From CAYRUD01 sp964427425 (GTDB lineage Bacteria > Chlamydiota > Chlamydiia > Chlamydiales > FEN-1388), in assembly GCA_964427425.1 (NCBI GenBank), contig CAYRUD010000007.1, positions 1 through 64,000 on the forward strand: a DNA stretch of 64,000 nucleotides. Reading direction: 5' to 3'. Under the pieces are notes generated by a model. The model saw only the letters and a list, made by a program, of their open reading frames with translations. It searched no databases and had not been told where the DNA came from. The position numbers were made by a program, and so were the translations under genes. Shown here one piece after another: positions 8,483 through 17,666 of the stretch (position 1 is its first letter; each line of letters starts with the position of its first letter).

Positions 8483-9994
8483 TTATGATTCATTTCTTTC
8501 AGCTCTTAGACGTGCCGCATCTATTTCTTTTTTCGATGGTCGTATGGAGAGTTTTTTCTGCATTCTGACATGCACTTCTCCCTTTTTCATCCCCTTTCGC
8601 TTTGTGATGTGCTTTCTTTGCGTGTAAATAACATCTGCAAGGGGACTGTCGTTTGCATGTAGCTTATGGCGCTTTTCTGATGAGAGCTGAAACCAGGCTG
8701 CAATTGAAGCGGCAAGAAATATGCTTTTCTGAGAGGGGTCTTTTTGAGGGTGCGCTGATTTCAAAATAACATGAGGTCCGCTTGATGCTGAGCTTAGATC
8801 GACATGGAACCAGTAATCATTTTTTCGAGCTATTTGAAGTGTGAGTCGCTCATTAGCTTCGGCATCTTTTCCTAAGAGAATAATATCTCCATCTTCTGAA
8901 AGAAATTTAGCTATGTTCTTATTTTCTTGTGAGGCGCACTTTGTTTTATGAGAGACTTTTTTCGCCTGTTGATTTCTTTTCGAAAGATCAGGGAACAAGG
9001 AAACAAAAGCTCCTCTCTCAATATCTTCTTTTGTGAATGCGGCTAAAGCGGTTTGTTGGGACAAAAGTTTCTGAATTTGTAATTCAACATGGTCTATCTC
9101 TTGAGAGATGCCCTCTTTTTTTCTCTCTAGATTCTTAAGAGTCATTGCTGCTTTCTCAATCTCTTTTTGGAGCGAGGAGTCGTGAGGAATAAAGAGTGTA
9201 GCATCCTCAAGTCCCGACTCTTCACGACTGATGGAATAGCTCTCTTGATCAGGAGAGGTTTTCCCCCAGAGCATATTCAAAAGAACGATTGTATCTCGGC
9301 TTAATTGAATGTCTATAGGTAGATTTGCTCTCCTCTCTTCGAGTTCTTTTTTCTTTTGAACAGCCTTTCGAATTTGAGAAGAAAGTGAGGCGCTTACTCT
9401 TTTGTAGTGTTTTGTGTAATAGCTCGCTCGTTTTGCTTGAAGGAGTGTCTCTTCTGTAAGGAAAGGAAGATATGGAGCTTTTGGTTTGCAATCGGCAGCG
9501 AGGGGGTAGGTGCTGCCACAGGATATTGAAGATCCATCTTTGTCTATTAGATATGAGCGAGGATGCTTGTCGAAAGCGATAAAAAGAGAGGTGCCGTTAG
9601 AGAATGTAAATTCAAGATAGGGATATCTGAGAGAAAGAGATTTGAAATGCACTGAATTTTCGACAAGGTCTAATACTTTTTTCTGAAAGGGAGTGAGTGA
9701 GGAATTTTGGTGTGTTGTTATTTCTTTTTCGTAAATCTGGAGAGATTCCTTAACTTGAGAGCTGATAAAGGTAAGAGAGGGAAAATGTCGGCTTGTTGAA
9801 AGAAGAATTGATATCTCTTGGTCTTGGGAAGAAAGAGTGAAGATTGTTGCGAATGGGAATGGAAAGGAAATTTTTATGATCGTCCTTCCGATGCATACGT
9901 TATGGAAATGAGAGAAAAACTGCTGAAGTCTTTCCTCAACATTTACCATAGGTTGATTCTTGCATAGCTGATAGTGAGGATGAAAGAAGCTCAT
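8483..9994 (-). CDS. rqcH: NFACT-domain RqcH/FbpA-like protein
   Basis: A 503-residue member of the Rqc2/RqcH (NEMF, formerly fibronectin-binding FbpA) family, which binds obstructed 50S subunits and adds C-terminal Ala tails that mark stalled nascent chains for degradation. The N-terminal NFACT-N region is followed by a coiled coil (about 205-315, rich in KKELEER-type heptads) and the NFACT-R domain, with the signature DYWFHVDLSSASSGPHVIL near residue 390. The length is a little under the usual 550-580, with a shortened N-terminus relative to Bacillus. It lies 60 bases downstream of the 238-residue membrane protein gene on the same strand and converges on the response-regulator gene. Confidence 0.82.
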   Translation of the reverse strand: MSFFHPHYQLCKNQPMVNVEERLQQFFSHFHNVCIGRTIIKISFPFPFATIFTLSSQDQEISILLSTSRHFPSLTFISSQVKESLQIYEKEITTHQNSSLTPFQKKVLDLVENSVHFKSLSLRYPYLEFTFSNGTSLFIAFDKHPRSYLIDKDGSSISCGSTYPLAADCKPKAPYLPFLTEETLLQAKRASYYTKHYKRVSASLSSQIRKAVQKKKELEERRANLPIDIQLSRDTIVLLNMLWGKTSPDQESYSISREESGLEDATLFIPHDSSLQKEIEKAAMTLKNLERKKEGISQEIDHVELQIQKLLSQQTALAAFTKEDIERGAFVSLFPDLSKRNQQAKKVSHKTKCASQENKNIAKFLSEDGDIILLGKDAEANERLTLQIARKNDYWFHVDLSSASSGPHVILKSAHPQKDPSQKSIFLAASIAAWFQLSSEKRHKLHANDSPLADVIYTQRKHITKRKGMKKGEVHVRMQKKLSIRPSKKEIDAARLRAERNES

Positions 9995-10054
9995 GAATGT
10001 TATCGTAGGATCTCTTACACATTAAAGTCATTAGACTTATACCAAGCTGGGCCA

Positions 10055-10771
10055 TTAGCGTGTAGCTGGTTGGCTCGCTCTCATAGAAACTACAGGAAGA
10101 GGCTTCAACATCTCAAGATCAGATCCAAAATACGCCCAAGCAAGCCCAGTTGCTAGGTCTTCGGAACCTCTTCTAAGGCGAGTAAAGTAGAGGCATACTC
10201 CCTCAGATGTGATAGAAACTTCCGCCTCAAGAGAGACGATAATTTTTAGAGGCCAGACTGCTTGCTCAAATTTTGATAGGATCAATGTAAAAGAGGAGCT
10301 ATTCTCCTTCGACATAATAGAAGTAAAGCTTAATCTCTCTGGAGAAAGCTTTAAATTGCGAGCAAGGAAAGAGATAATCATCTCTGGTGTAAGTGTTTCT
10401 AAGAGCATTGGAACATTATGACCGCCATGATCATGTAGATCGTCAATAATCGCGCGCTCAAAATGCTCTCGCTTGGAGTCCCAATAGACGCTATTTTGAT
10501 AGTAATGTCTTTTTGCGTCTTGATAGTTTTTATAAGCGGTCGTGACATCAGACGGTACTTCAAAGATATCAGAGCTTGAAGACCAGAGTGCAATGATCAG
10601 ACCTGCGATCATGGTAAAAACTAAGAACGCTTTCCATTGAAAGAATGAGAGAGCGTGAGGGAGTGAGGCGGGATAGGAAGTGGTCTGCACTTCTGCTATA
10701 CCGTGAGGAGTGCCATAGATCGGTATCTGGTCTTGTTCGGGCGGTTGTGTCCCGCGAACATGTGATTTCAC
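10055..10771 (-). CDS. Single-span membrane protein of unknown function
   Basis: A 238-residue protein with a proline-rich cytosolic head (residues 1-45, containing GTQPPEQDQIPIYGTPHG), one membrane helix at about 48-65 and a mixed alpha/beta remainder that would sit in the periplasm. I do not recognise the family. It is followed after 60 bases by the RqcH-like gene on the same strand, so the two may share a transcript. The 284 bases upstream (10772-11055) contain only A/T-rich sequence and no gene that I can support. Nothing in it suggests an enzyme. Confidence 0.6.
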   Translation of the reverse strand: MKSHVRGTQPPEQDQIPIYGTPHGIAEVQTTSYPASLPHALSFFQWKAFLVFTMIAGLIIALWSSSSDIFEVPSDVTTAYKNYQDAKRHYYQNSVYWDSKREHFERAIIDDLHDHGGHNVPMLLETLTPEMIISFLARNLKLSPERLSFTSIMSKENSSSFTLILSKFEQAVWPLKIIVSLEAEVSITSEGVCLYFTRLRRGSEDLATGLAWAYFGSDLEMLKPLPVVSMRASQPATR

Positions 10772-11055
10772 TGTAATCGGCCTTTATGTAGGGGATTTCC
10801 TCTTTTCACCTAAAACAATACTTTTTCTCTAAAACTGACATTACAACAAGAAAAAGATTGATTTTCAAAGAGTGAATCTCCGCGCCCATATACTCTAAAT
10901 TTGCCTTTTAAAGCAATCAATAGAGCAAAAAAATCTTTATTGCAGTCAAGCAATTGCCTTTTTCAAATAGATGTAAGGGCATTTTTGAATGATAAAATTT
11001 AAGCGAGCCAGACTGTGGAATAGCGGAATTTAATCTGTTTAGAAGCCCTACCTTG

Positions 11056-11889
11056 TTATGATGGGCGACAGACTGTCTTGATTGGCATACCAAGAAATTT
11101 TCTTCCTATTTTTAAGAATCTGCGTGAGTCATCTGATGCGTAAAAACGTATTTGGGAAGATATTATTTCTGTGGGTGGATTCTTTATTTGATAACAAGTT
11201 GGAATTTGGGACTGCAGATAGCTACTGCAAGACTCTGCTGGATCTATAAGGGTTATCCTCTCTCCGACTATGTTTTTGATTTCCTCTTTCATCAGTGGGT
11301 AGTGAGTACAGCCTAAGAGGAGAGTGTCGATTCCTTTGCGAAGAAGTGGGTTTATGTATGCCGAAATAATCTTATCTGTAAGAGAGCGATGAGGCGATCC
11401 CTCCTCAATGAGGGTTACGAGAAGTGGGCATGCTTTTGAATATACATTGATCGAGGGATCTATAGTATGAATCGCCTTTTCATAACTTTTTGAACGTATT
11501 GTTCCCGTAGTCCCAATAACACCTATTTTCTTTGTCTTTGTTATTTTCGTGGCTTCTAGAGCGGCAGGTTCAATAACTCCAATAATAGGTATCGAGAAAG
11601 TTTTTTGTAAGTAATCAAGCGCAACGGCTGTTGCTGTGTTACATGCGACAACAACTGCTGTCGCTCCCTGTTCCATGAGGAAAATGGTGTTTTCTATGGA
11701 GTACTTTCTGATCGTTTCGGGGCTCTTACTTCCGTATGGAAATCGTGCGGTATCGCCAAAGTAAATGAGTGGCAGCTGAGGGGATTTATTCATAATAGAG
11801 CGAGTCACAGTAAGGCCGCCTAAGCCTGAGTCAAATATACCTATGATTGGAGTGGTCTTCTGAGAAGCATTGTCTTTAATGTGCTTCAT
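11056..11889 (-). CDS. murI: Glutamate racemase MurI
   Basis: Interconverts L- and D-glutamate, supplying D-Glu for peptidoglycan stem peptides. Hallmarks: GIFDSGLGGLTV at the N-terminus with the first catalytic Asp/Ser, YFGDTARFPYGSK, the first catalytic cysteine in VVACNTATAVA (about residue 82) and the second in LLLGCTHYPLM (about 193). At 277 residues it is of normal length. Its presence fits chlamydia-related bacteria that keep a full peptidoglycan pathway; Chlamydiaceae are generally thought to lack a classical MurI. It is the last gene of a minus-strand run tolB-pal-LysM-murI, 42 bases after the LysM protein gene, so cell-wall precursor supply is linked with the envelope-constriction genes. 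Confidence 0.95.
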   Translation of the reverse strand: MKHIKDNASQKTTPIIGIFDSGLGGLTVTRSIMNKSPQLPLIYFGDTARFPYGSKSPETIRKYSIENTIFLMEQGATAVVVACNTATAVALDYLQKTFSIPIIGVIEPAALEATKITKTKKIGVIGTTGTIRSKSYEKAIHTIDPSINVYSKACPLLVTLIEEGSPHRSLTDKIISAYINPLLRKGIDTLLLGCTHYPLMKEEIKNIVGERITLIDPAESCSSYLQSQIPTCYQIKNPPTEIISSQIRFYASDDSRRFLKIGRKFLGMPIKTVCRPS

Positions 11890-11931
11890 GATTATCTCCT
11901 ACAAAGATGAGGTATATGAGGGCTTCTTTTG

Positions 11932-12606
11932 TCAATCTTCTACTGAATAGACTTTAAGCTCTTGACCTTGCCTAATTGTCGTTGAAGTTAAATTATTGAG
12001 CTCTTTGAGAGCTTGAAGAGTCATTTTATGAGCTTTCGCGATCTTTTCTAAGCTATCGCCAGATTTCACAATGTAGCTAGCGATTGATCGAGATGTGTTT
12101 GATTGGGTGTCTGCTGAAGAAGAAAGCTCTGATAGGCCTTTTTTTCCTTTTAAGGCTAAGGTGAGGGATCTTAGTGCCTTCTCAAGAGATTGGATTGCTT
12201 TTGAGTTGGTCGTCTCTTTCTCTTTTATTGTCTCAAGGCTTTTTGATATCTCGTTAAAACTCTTTGAAAGTTCATTGGAGTGATTTTTTAGCTCTTTGAT
12301 ATCAGAGACGAGTCGCTCCATCTGCTTTTCAACATCGGTAGCTCTTTTGAGGGCATCTTGAGCAGCTTCTTTTGAGCTCTCTTTTGTAGCTCTCATCAAC
12401 TTTTTAACATCTTTATCAAGAGCTTCTCTTGCTTCTTCTTGCGTTTCGATATTCTTCTTGAGCATGTCGATCTCTACTTCACATGCCTGAATGCGGTGTG
12501 AGAGAGCATTCGTCGTATTTGCTGTTGATTGATTATAGGCGGAATAGAGAGGTTGGCAAAATGTCGTTAAGGCGAAAAGAGGGAAAAAAAGAGATATAAT
12601 TTTCAT
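11932..12606 (-). CDS. Periplasmic coiled-coil LysM protein of the Tol cluster
   Basis: A 224-residue exported protein: a signal peptide (MKIISLFFPLFALTTFC), a long coiled coil (about residues 30-160, heptads of Ile/Leu with Lys/Glu), a short Ser-rich linker and a C-terminal LysM domain (YIVKSGDSLEKIAKAHKM, ending LRQGQ-type strand) that binds peptidoglycan. The start at 12606 is chosen because AAAGG lies five bases before it and a signal peptide follows; a longer reading from 12639 would bury the signal. Its position after pal matches that of CpoB/YbgF in other Tol operons and of the LysM protein downstream of pal in Chlamydia, so a role in coupling Tol-Pal to the cell wall is likely. Confidence 0.85.
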   Translation of the reverse strand: MKIISLFFPLFALTTFCQPLYSAYNQSTANTTNALSHRIQACEVEIDMLKKNIETQEEAREALDKDVKKLMRATKESSKEAAQDALKRATDVEKQMERLVSDIKELKNHSNELSKSFNEISKSLETIKEKETTNSKAIQSLEKALRSLTLALKGKKGLSELSSSADTQSNTSRSIASYIVKSGDSLEKIAKAHKMTLQALKELNNLTSTTIRQGQELKVYSVED

Positions 12607-12726
12607 GGCGCCTTTTCTTTCCAAGTTTTGGCAGATCAAGATAAGAGCTGATCGAAGAGGAGAAAAAGTATGGCTGTATTAGGCCATACTTTCGTGCCCT
12701 CTCTTTTCAGCTCTATTGAGACTTAT

Positions 12727-13482
12727 CTACTTTTCATACACCTTAAACTGGCAGCGGCGATTAAGAGTTTGAAATTCCTCGCCATCTTCATCAAAGAGGA
12801 GTTTTTCTTTTCCGAACGAAATTGTAAAAATTCGGTCTTGGGCAATACCTTCTGCGACAAGCATATTTCGAACAGCATTACTTCTATTTGCTCCGAGAGC
12901 AAAGTTATATGCTGAAGGGCCTCTCTTATCGCAATGGCCTTCTACAAAAATGTACATGCCAGGATGCTTTTGGAGGTAGCCAGCGATCTTTTGAACGATG
13001 CGGATGTTTTCATCGCCCTTGACCAAGCTTGAGTTATAGTCAAAGTGGACATGCTCAAAAACGAGTGCCAACTCTGGATCTTGTGAAGGATCTTTAAAGG
13101 AATCAATTCCTGGAATTGAGCTTCCCGCTTCGCCTGGAGTCTCAGATGGTGGGAGTACGCTCTGAGATCCATTGAGGCCCAATTTTAGTTGATCTGGGTC
13201 GTCTTCAAAAGCGATAAAATCCTGTGGCATTTGTCCATTTAGATTATTGGCGCTATCGCTTGCAAGAAACTCTGAGCTGTCTTTGACTTGTCTTGATGAA
13301 CTCTGCTTGCCTCCAAGGCTTTTTACGCCTCTTTGGACATGCCTTCCTGCTGTTTTTGTGTCGTTCCAGACTTCATCGCTGGATCTTCGGCAGCCTTGCG
13401 CCTGTAGAGCGAGAAGGCAAAGGGAAAATAAAGCGGCATATCGCTTGCCGTAGCGAAATAGGAGATCAATACTATGTCTCAT
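12727..13482 (-). CDS. pal: Peptidoglycan-associated lipoprotein Pal
   Basis: Outer-membrane lipoprotein whose OmpA-like domain grips peptidoglycan and partners TolB during division. The start at 13482 has GAGGA five bases upstream and leads into a lipoprotein signal whose lipidated Cys is residue 31 (LLALQAQGC); in-frame ATGs at 13494, 13500 and 13536 are less likely. After a Ser/Asp-rich linker, the OmpA domain (about residues 135-250) shows VHFDYNSS, the peptidoglycan-binding segment EGHCDKRGPSAYNFALG with its key Asp/Arg, and the final NRRCQFKVYE. It lies between tolB and the LysM gene on the same strand; the 314-base space to tolB contains a long purine tract rather than a gene. Confidence 0.94.
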   Translation of the reverse strand: MRHSIDLLFRYGKRYAALFSLCLLALQAQGCRRSSDEVWNDTKTAGRHVQRGVKSLGGKQSSSRQVKDSSEFLASDSANNLNGQMPQDFIAFEDDPDQLKLGLNGSQSVLPPSETPGEAGSSIPGIDSFKDPSQDPELALVFEHVHFDYNSSLVKGDENIRIVQKIAGYLQKHPGMYIFVEGHCDKRGPSAYNFALGANRSNAVRNMLVAEGIAQDRIFTISFGKEKLLFDEDGEEFQTLNRRCQFKVYEK

Positions 13483-13796
13483 GACGTTCCTCATATTCAT
13501 AGTCACTCTTATATAGTGAAAAGAAATAATTCTCATCAGTCTATATTGCAGAATTTTTACTTAAAGACCAAAAAAGAGAGTGTGTATGGTTATTCTTTCT
13601 CTTATTCGGCATGGCTTTTATGAGAGGGAGCGGTCGAAGAAATCGCTTTTTGCCAGGGAATAGAAAGCCGTATAGCTGAATGAAGAGAGAAAAGAGAGTA
13701 TAATAGAGAGAAGAAAAAAGAAAGAGAACAGAGATAAGGCCTTATATTTCGCTTCTCTGTCCTCTCAAAAATCTAGAGGAGATCTCGCTGGGTAAT
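13483..13796. other. Spacer between tolB and pal with purine tract
   Basis: No supportable gene. Bases about 13676-13736 form a nearly pure A/G run on the plus strand (pyrimidine run in the minus-strand tolB-pal transcript). The spacer is long for an operon in which all other gaps are under 150 bases, so pal may have its own promoter here. Confidence 0.5.
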
Positions 13797-15233
13797 TTAG
13801 CGCGGCTCCCATGCTGGGAATTGCTTATCTCCTTCGCCATGAGTGATTTGTATCGTGCTTTTTCTGTTCAAATCGACTAAAAAGAGCTGCCATGTTCCAT
13901 CCTTCATTCCTTGGTAAACAAGGTGGGAGCTGTCCGGCGCCCAGGATGGATTTTCTTTGTGCCCTGAGCCTTGGGTGAGTTGATACTCGATCTCATGCTC
14001 AATATCATAAATCCAAATCTGGCGATCGGACGAAGTCCTCGCATTGTATGCGATCTTCTTGCCATCAGGAGACCAAACTGGAGAGCTATTTTCCCTGCAA
14101 CGCTTACTAATTAGCTTAGGCTTAAGATCTTTCAGCTTAGCATCAGATGATGGAAGGTCGAGAATATAGATCTTTGGAGATCCGCTTTTGTTCGAGACGA
14201 AAGCGACTCTTTTCCCATCAGGTGAGAAAGTAGGGCAGCCTGTTGCATATGATGGAGTTTTGTATATTTGCCGAGGTTTTTGAATTTCTCCGACTGGTAT
14301 TTCGAAAGGAACCATATAGAGGTCACTACATCCTAAGATATCTGAGCAGAAAAGGACGAAATTTCCATCTTTTGAAACAGCAGGAGTAAGTTGATTTCCT
14401 CGCATTTTAGAAAGGCGAGTTGTTTTCCCGTCCTTGAAATTCATGATGTAGAGCTTCGGCTGTCCGATAAGATAGGAGACAAACATGAAAGCTTGTGGTT
14501 TCTTGGAGTCGAGCCCTTTTGAGGGAATCCACTGAGGAGACACTGAAACGCTTTTCAATGTTGTCATCTGTCTAATATTCCCACCATCATAATCTGCTAG
14601 GTAGATCTCAGCTTTTGTATCAATTTTCTCTCGAAGTCTTCCTCCTTTGGCAGGAGAGGAGGTTTTTTTTGAGTAGAGAATTCTTGTTGTTGCGATACCT
14701 TCTTTCCCAAAAAGAGAAGAAAAGAGGTAATCGGAGAGCTGGTGGATGCGACCTCTATCAATAGCGCTATTTCCACAGAGAGGGACGGGGGAGAATGAAT
14801 TAATGAGGCCATCTGCTAAGGATGTAACGCTCAAAACCAGATTCGAATCAGTAACTTTCGGAGTCAGTATATAGGAAACTGGGATAGAGCGAAGTTCCTT
14901 GATAGGAAGCTCTCCTTGATGCGCATCCTTGACAAGTTTTTCGACTTTTTTGTTTGTTGCATCGTCAACTATGGCCATCATCCCGTTGGCATTAATATCG
15001 AAAGCCAAGACGTCGAGCATCATCTTCAAGTAATCAATTGAGAGAGAAGTTGATGATGATGAAACTGGCATAAGGGCTGTTGGATGAAGGACTGCATCGC
15101 TTCCGAGTTCGACGACATACTCGACATCCTCATCTCCTGAAAGACAAGAGGGGAATAAGATACTCCCACAATATATCATAAGAGAGAGTATAGCTACGAA
15201 TGATGATAAACTAGATACAGCGTGTTTTCTCAT
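13797..15233 (-). CDS. tolB: Tol-Pal system beta-propeller TolB
   Basis: Periplasmic protein that shuttles between Pal and the TolQRA motor. The signal peptide begins MRKHAVSSLSSFVAILSL from the ATG reading at 15233 (a longer start at 15287 is possible and has a weak GAGAG). Next is the TolB N-terminal domain (about 45-200, YILTPKV, then IDRGRIHQLSDYLFSSLFG) and a six-bladed propeller with repeated WSPDGKKIAYNA / FSPDGKRVAFVS / WAPDSSHLVYQG blades typical of the WD40-like PD40 repeats. About 479 residues, slightly longer than the E. coli protein. In the chlamydial order I know, it directly follows tolA; here an idi gene on the opposite strand sits in between. Confidence 0.95.
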   Translation of the reverse strand: MRKHAVSSLSSFVAILSLMIYCGSILFPSCLSGDEDVEYVVELGSDAVLHPTALMPVSSSSTSLSIDYLKMMLDVLAFDINANGMMAIVDDATNKKVEKLVKDAHQGELPIKELRSIPVSYILTPKVTDSNLVLSVTSLADGLINSFSPVPLCGNSAIDRGRIHQLSDYLFSSLFGKEGIATTRILYSKKTSSPAKGGRLREKIDTKAEIYLADYDGGNIRQMTTLKSVSVSPQWIPSKGLDSKKPQAFMFVSYLIGQPKLYIMNFKDGKTTRLSKMRGNQLTPAVSKDGNFVLFCSDILGCSDLYMVPFEIPVGEIQKPRQIYKTPSYATGCPTFSPDGKRVAFVSNKSGSPKIYILDLPSSDAKLKDLKPKLISKRCRENSSPVWSPDGKKIAYNARTSSDRQIWIYDIEHEIEYQLTQGSGHKENPSWAPDSSHLVYQGMKDGTWQLFLVDLNRKSTIQITHGEGDKQFPAWEPR

Positions 15234-15449
15234 TATAGAGCTGCTTTTTAATGTGTGTGTTGATGTGGTATTGATGATAGCAAGCATAAGAGTATTCTCT
15301 CTTTTCCCAATCGCTTACGATATATAGAAAAGCCATTTACCTCAAAGCAACTAAAAAACTATCAATACGCTCATCTTTTAGCATATGGAGTACTTAAGAA
15401 AGCTGTCGATTTTTTAGAGAAAAGGAGTCTATTTTTAAGGGGAATCAGT

Positions 15450-16052
15450 ATGAGAGAGGAGTGGTTCTTTCAAGTGCCTCAGAATGAAAATATGATAACT
15501 AAAGAATTCGTTGTTTTAGTAACCCCGCAAGATCAAGAGATAGGATTAATGGAGAAACTCCAAGCCCATAAAGAAGGAGCACTCCATAGAGCTATCTCAG
15601 TATGTCTTTTTGATGAAGAAAGGAGATGGCTCCTACAGAGAAGAGCTCTTACTAAGTATCATAGCCCTGGCCTTTTAGCGAATAGTTGTTGCTCTCATCC
15701 TCGTCAAGGGGAAACTCCACTTGATGCCGCATCAAGACGCATATATGAAGAGCTTCGAATTAACTACTCTCAAGACCGCTTGGAGCATGTGTCCACTTTT
15801 ATCTATCGAGAGGATGTCGGTCAAGGACTTATCGAGCATGAGAAAGATTACCTTTTTGTTGGGAAGATCTTAGCTTCCGATATCAAAATTCCTCCTAATC
15901 CGGATGAGGTCCATGAGATCCTTTGGGTAACGGATGAAGAGATTCAGAGTATGATGGAGAAGACTCCAGAGCTCTTTACTAAGTGGTTTTTCCATATTTA
16001 TCGAGAGCTTAAGCGTGCTTCAGATAAAGTTTCTCTTCTTCTTTCAAATTAG
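15450..16052 (+). CDS. idi: Isopentenyl-diphosphate delta-isomerase, type 1
   Basis: Nudix-fold enzyme that converts isopentenyl diphosphate to dimethylallyl diphosphate for isoprenoid synthesis. Recognisable elements are LLQRRALTKYHSPGLLANS followed by CCSHPRQGE (catalytic Cys and a metal-binding His), and the Nudix-like AASRRIYEELRI with the essential acidic residues, then HEKDYLFVG. At 200 residues it has the usual bacterial length. A good ribosome site (AAGGGG) precedes the ATG at 15450. It is a single plus-strand gene lodged inside the minus-strand Tol cluster, and its TAG stop overlaps the TAA of tolA on the other strand by two bases (shared TTAG). This looks like an insertion into an otherwise conserved block. 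Confidence 0.94.
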   Translation: MREEWFFQVPQNENMITKEFVVLVTPQDQEIGLMEKLQAHKEGALHRAISVCLFDEERRWLLQRRALTKYHSPGLLANSCCSHPRQGETPLDAASRRIYEELRINYSQDRLEHVSTFIYREDVGQGLIEHEKDYLFVGKILASDIKIPPNPDEVHEILWVTDEEIQSMMEKTPELFTKWFFHIYRELKRASDKVSLLLSN

Positions 16053-17176
16053 ATAGACCAAGTCCCATTGTCCTCAAGTTTCAATCGGAATGTATGCTTT
16101 TCTTCTTTTTTGAAAGCTTGTCCGAAAGGTGCAAACTTGATTTGCAAGAGAGCTTTTTGAAGATGTGACTTTGTTGAGGCGTTTGAGCACTGAGTGATAG
16201 AGCAATCAATAAGTTCTCCCTTACGCCCTATTGAGAGAGAGATGCGTACTGTTCCTGGCTCTAAAAGACGAATATTCAATTGGAGCCTGCGAATGAGATC
16301 GCTGACGTACCACCCCTCCGGAGATGCATCTGTGAAGTCTTCTGACCCATCCATGGCCTGTAAGCCACCTCTTTCAGCTTGAAGCTCTCCAATCATTTTC
16401 ATCTCTTTTCGGCTAGAATTTCCGGCACTACTTTTTGAGCCTTTTCCGCCTCCTGATTGTATGTAGGAAGAAGTTGAGTCTAAACTTTGAAGTGCCTCTG
16501 CGAGAAGGGATGAGTCTATATCTGGCTCTGGGTCTTTTTTCTTTGCAGCTGATTTTCCAGAAGCATTCTTCGTCTCTTTTTTAATAGTTTTAGTGTTCTC
16601 TTTTGTCTTCGGAGCCTCGTTCTTTTTCTTAGGATGTGAGGATGTTGTTTTTTTCTCCTCGGGCTTTTTTATTTCCGATTTCTTTTTAGGCTCTTTCGAG
16701 GATTGTGGCTTAGGAGCAGGCTTCGTCTCTTTTTTCTCGGGAGCCGGACTTGGAGTCTCATTTTGATGTGTTTCTTGGACTACTTCATATTTGTGCTGAG
16801 GCTCTTCTATGGGCGGTTGAATGCTTATAGGTTGCTCTTTCTTCTCGATGTTTAGAGAATCAGCGATAATCTCTGAACTGCTTTGAGAGAATGAGGGGGC
16901 GGGATTGAGTTTGACTGTTCGGACAATGGCTTTAGTCGGAACTCGTATTGTCTTTTGTAGAGGAGCAGATGAGAAAAACTCAATCGTAGCTAGGATGATA
17001 CATGAGAGATGAAGAATTAAAGAGCCATATAAAGAGTAGCGAAATGAATCAGAATGAGTAGAAAGAGACGACTCTACGAAGAGATCATCGAACATGGCGG
17101 AGCGAGCTTGGCTCTTCTTAGCCGATCTTACTTCGCTTAACGATGTTTGGAGAGGATCTTCTTTGGAGAACTTCAT
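16049..17176 (-). CDS. tolA: TolA/TonB-like energy transducer
   Basis: Inner-membrane protein expected to carry force from TolQ-TolR to TolB-Pal. It has a cytosolic head (1-45), one membrane span at about 47-68, a long Lys/Glu/Pro/Ser-rich periplasmic arm (about 110-215) and a C-terminal TonB/TolA-like domain (about 285-375: VSDLIRRLQLNIRLLEPGTVRISLSIGRKGELIDCSI and the closing IKFAPFGQAFK). The layout, rather than strong sequence identity, identifies it, as for CT598-type proteins of Chlamydia. It follows tolR by 36 bases on the same strand. The two-base stop overlap with the convergent idi leaves no room for a terminator between them. Confidence 0.85.
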   Translation of the reverse strand: MKFSKEDPLQTSLSEVRSAKKSQARSAMFDDLFVESSLSTHSDSFRYSLYGSLILHLSCIILATIEFFSSAPLQKTIRVPTKAIVRTVKLNPAPSFSQSSSEIIADSLNIEKKEQPISIQPPIEEPQHKYEVVQETHQNETPSPAPEKKETKPAPKPQSSKEPKKKSEIKKPEEKKTTSSHPKKKNEAPKTKENTKTIKKETKNASGKSAAKKKDPEPDIDSSLLAEALQSLDSTSSYIQSGGGKGSKSSAGNSSRKEMKMIGELQAERGGLQAMDGSEDFTDASPEGWYVSDLIRRLQLNIRLLEPGTVRISLSIGRKGELIDCSITQCSNASTKSHLQKALLQIKFAPFGQAFKKEEKHTFRLKLEDNGTWSI

Positions 17177-17212
17177 TCCCTACTGTAACTACTCTTTTTT
17201 GTCTTAAATAAT

Positions 17213-17650
17213 TTAAGTTGGGGCTAAAACGATATCCATCTCAGAGAAACCAGCATTTTCCAGGCTGTTTTTTATCGCTTGGTACGTTCCGAATGCTGCT
17301 TTCTTATCATGAAAGATTTGTGGCCGAGCTGTAGGATAACGTTTCTTCAGATCGTAAAGAGCTCTTGAAAGATCTGGAATCTCTATAGGCTTTCCTGAAA
17401 GAAGCACACTATTGTCTCGTCGTACATGGATCACAATCGGACTCGAGGTGTCTTGCGATCGGACTGTCTCGTGAGAGGAGACTCCTCCGCTTGAGGCAAG
17501 CTCGACTGTATCTTTTTCCAAAAGTGGAGCGACAATAATAAAAGAAATGAGAAGTACAAAAACCACATCAATGAGCGGTGTTACATTAATCGTCGGCTCT
17601 TGAAATGTGTCATTCCTTTTTCTCGATAATCGGCCTTTAAGCATAGTCAT
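17213..17650 (-). CDS. tolR: TolR/ExbD-type motor subunit
   Basis: A 145-residue proton-channel partner of TolQ. A short basic cytosolic tail leads to the single membrane helix with the motif INVTPLIDVVFVLLISF, in which the Asp is the proton-carrying residue of the family. The periplasmic domain ends with the usual YQAIKNSLENAGF helix. It is 17 bases from tolQ upstream and 36 bases from tolA downstream, all on one strand, consistent with a single transcript. ExbD is the alternative name; the tolB-pal context favours TolR. Confidence 0.93.
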   Translation of the reverse strand: MTMLKGRLSRKRNDTFQEPTINVTPLIDVVFVLLISFIIVAPLLEKDTVELASSGGVSSHETVRSQDTSSPIVIHVRRDNSVLLSGKPIEIPDLSRALYDLKKRYPTARPQIFHDKKAAFGTYQAIKNSLENAGFSEMDIVLAPT

Positions 17651-17666
17651 CCTATCTCATGAAAAA

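Noticed and set aside
13676..13736. Purine tract between tolB and pal as a special element
   Set aside because: A/G-rich runs are common in this genome (many AGAGA-type segments); no repeat unit or pairing gives it meaning.
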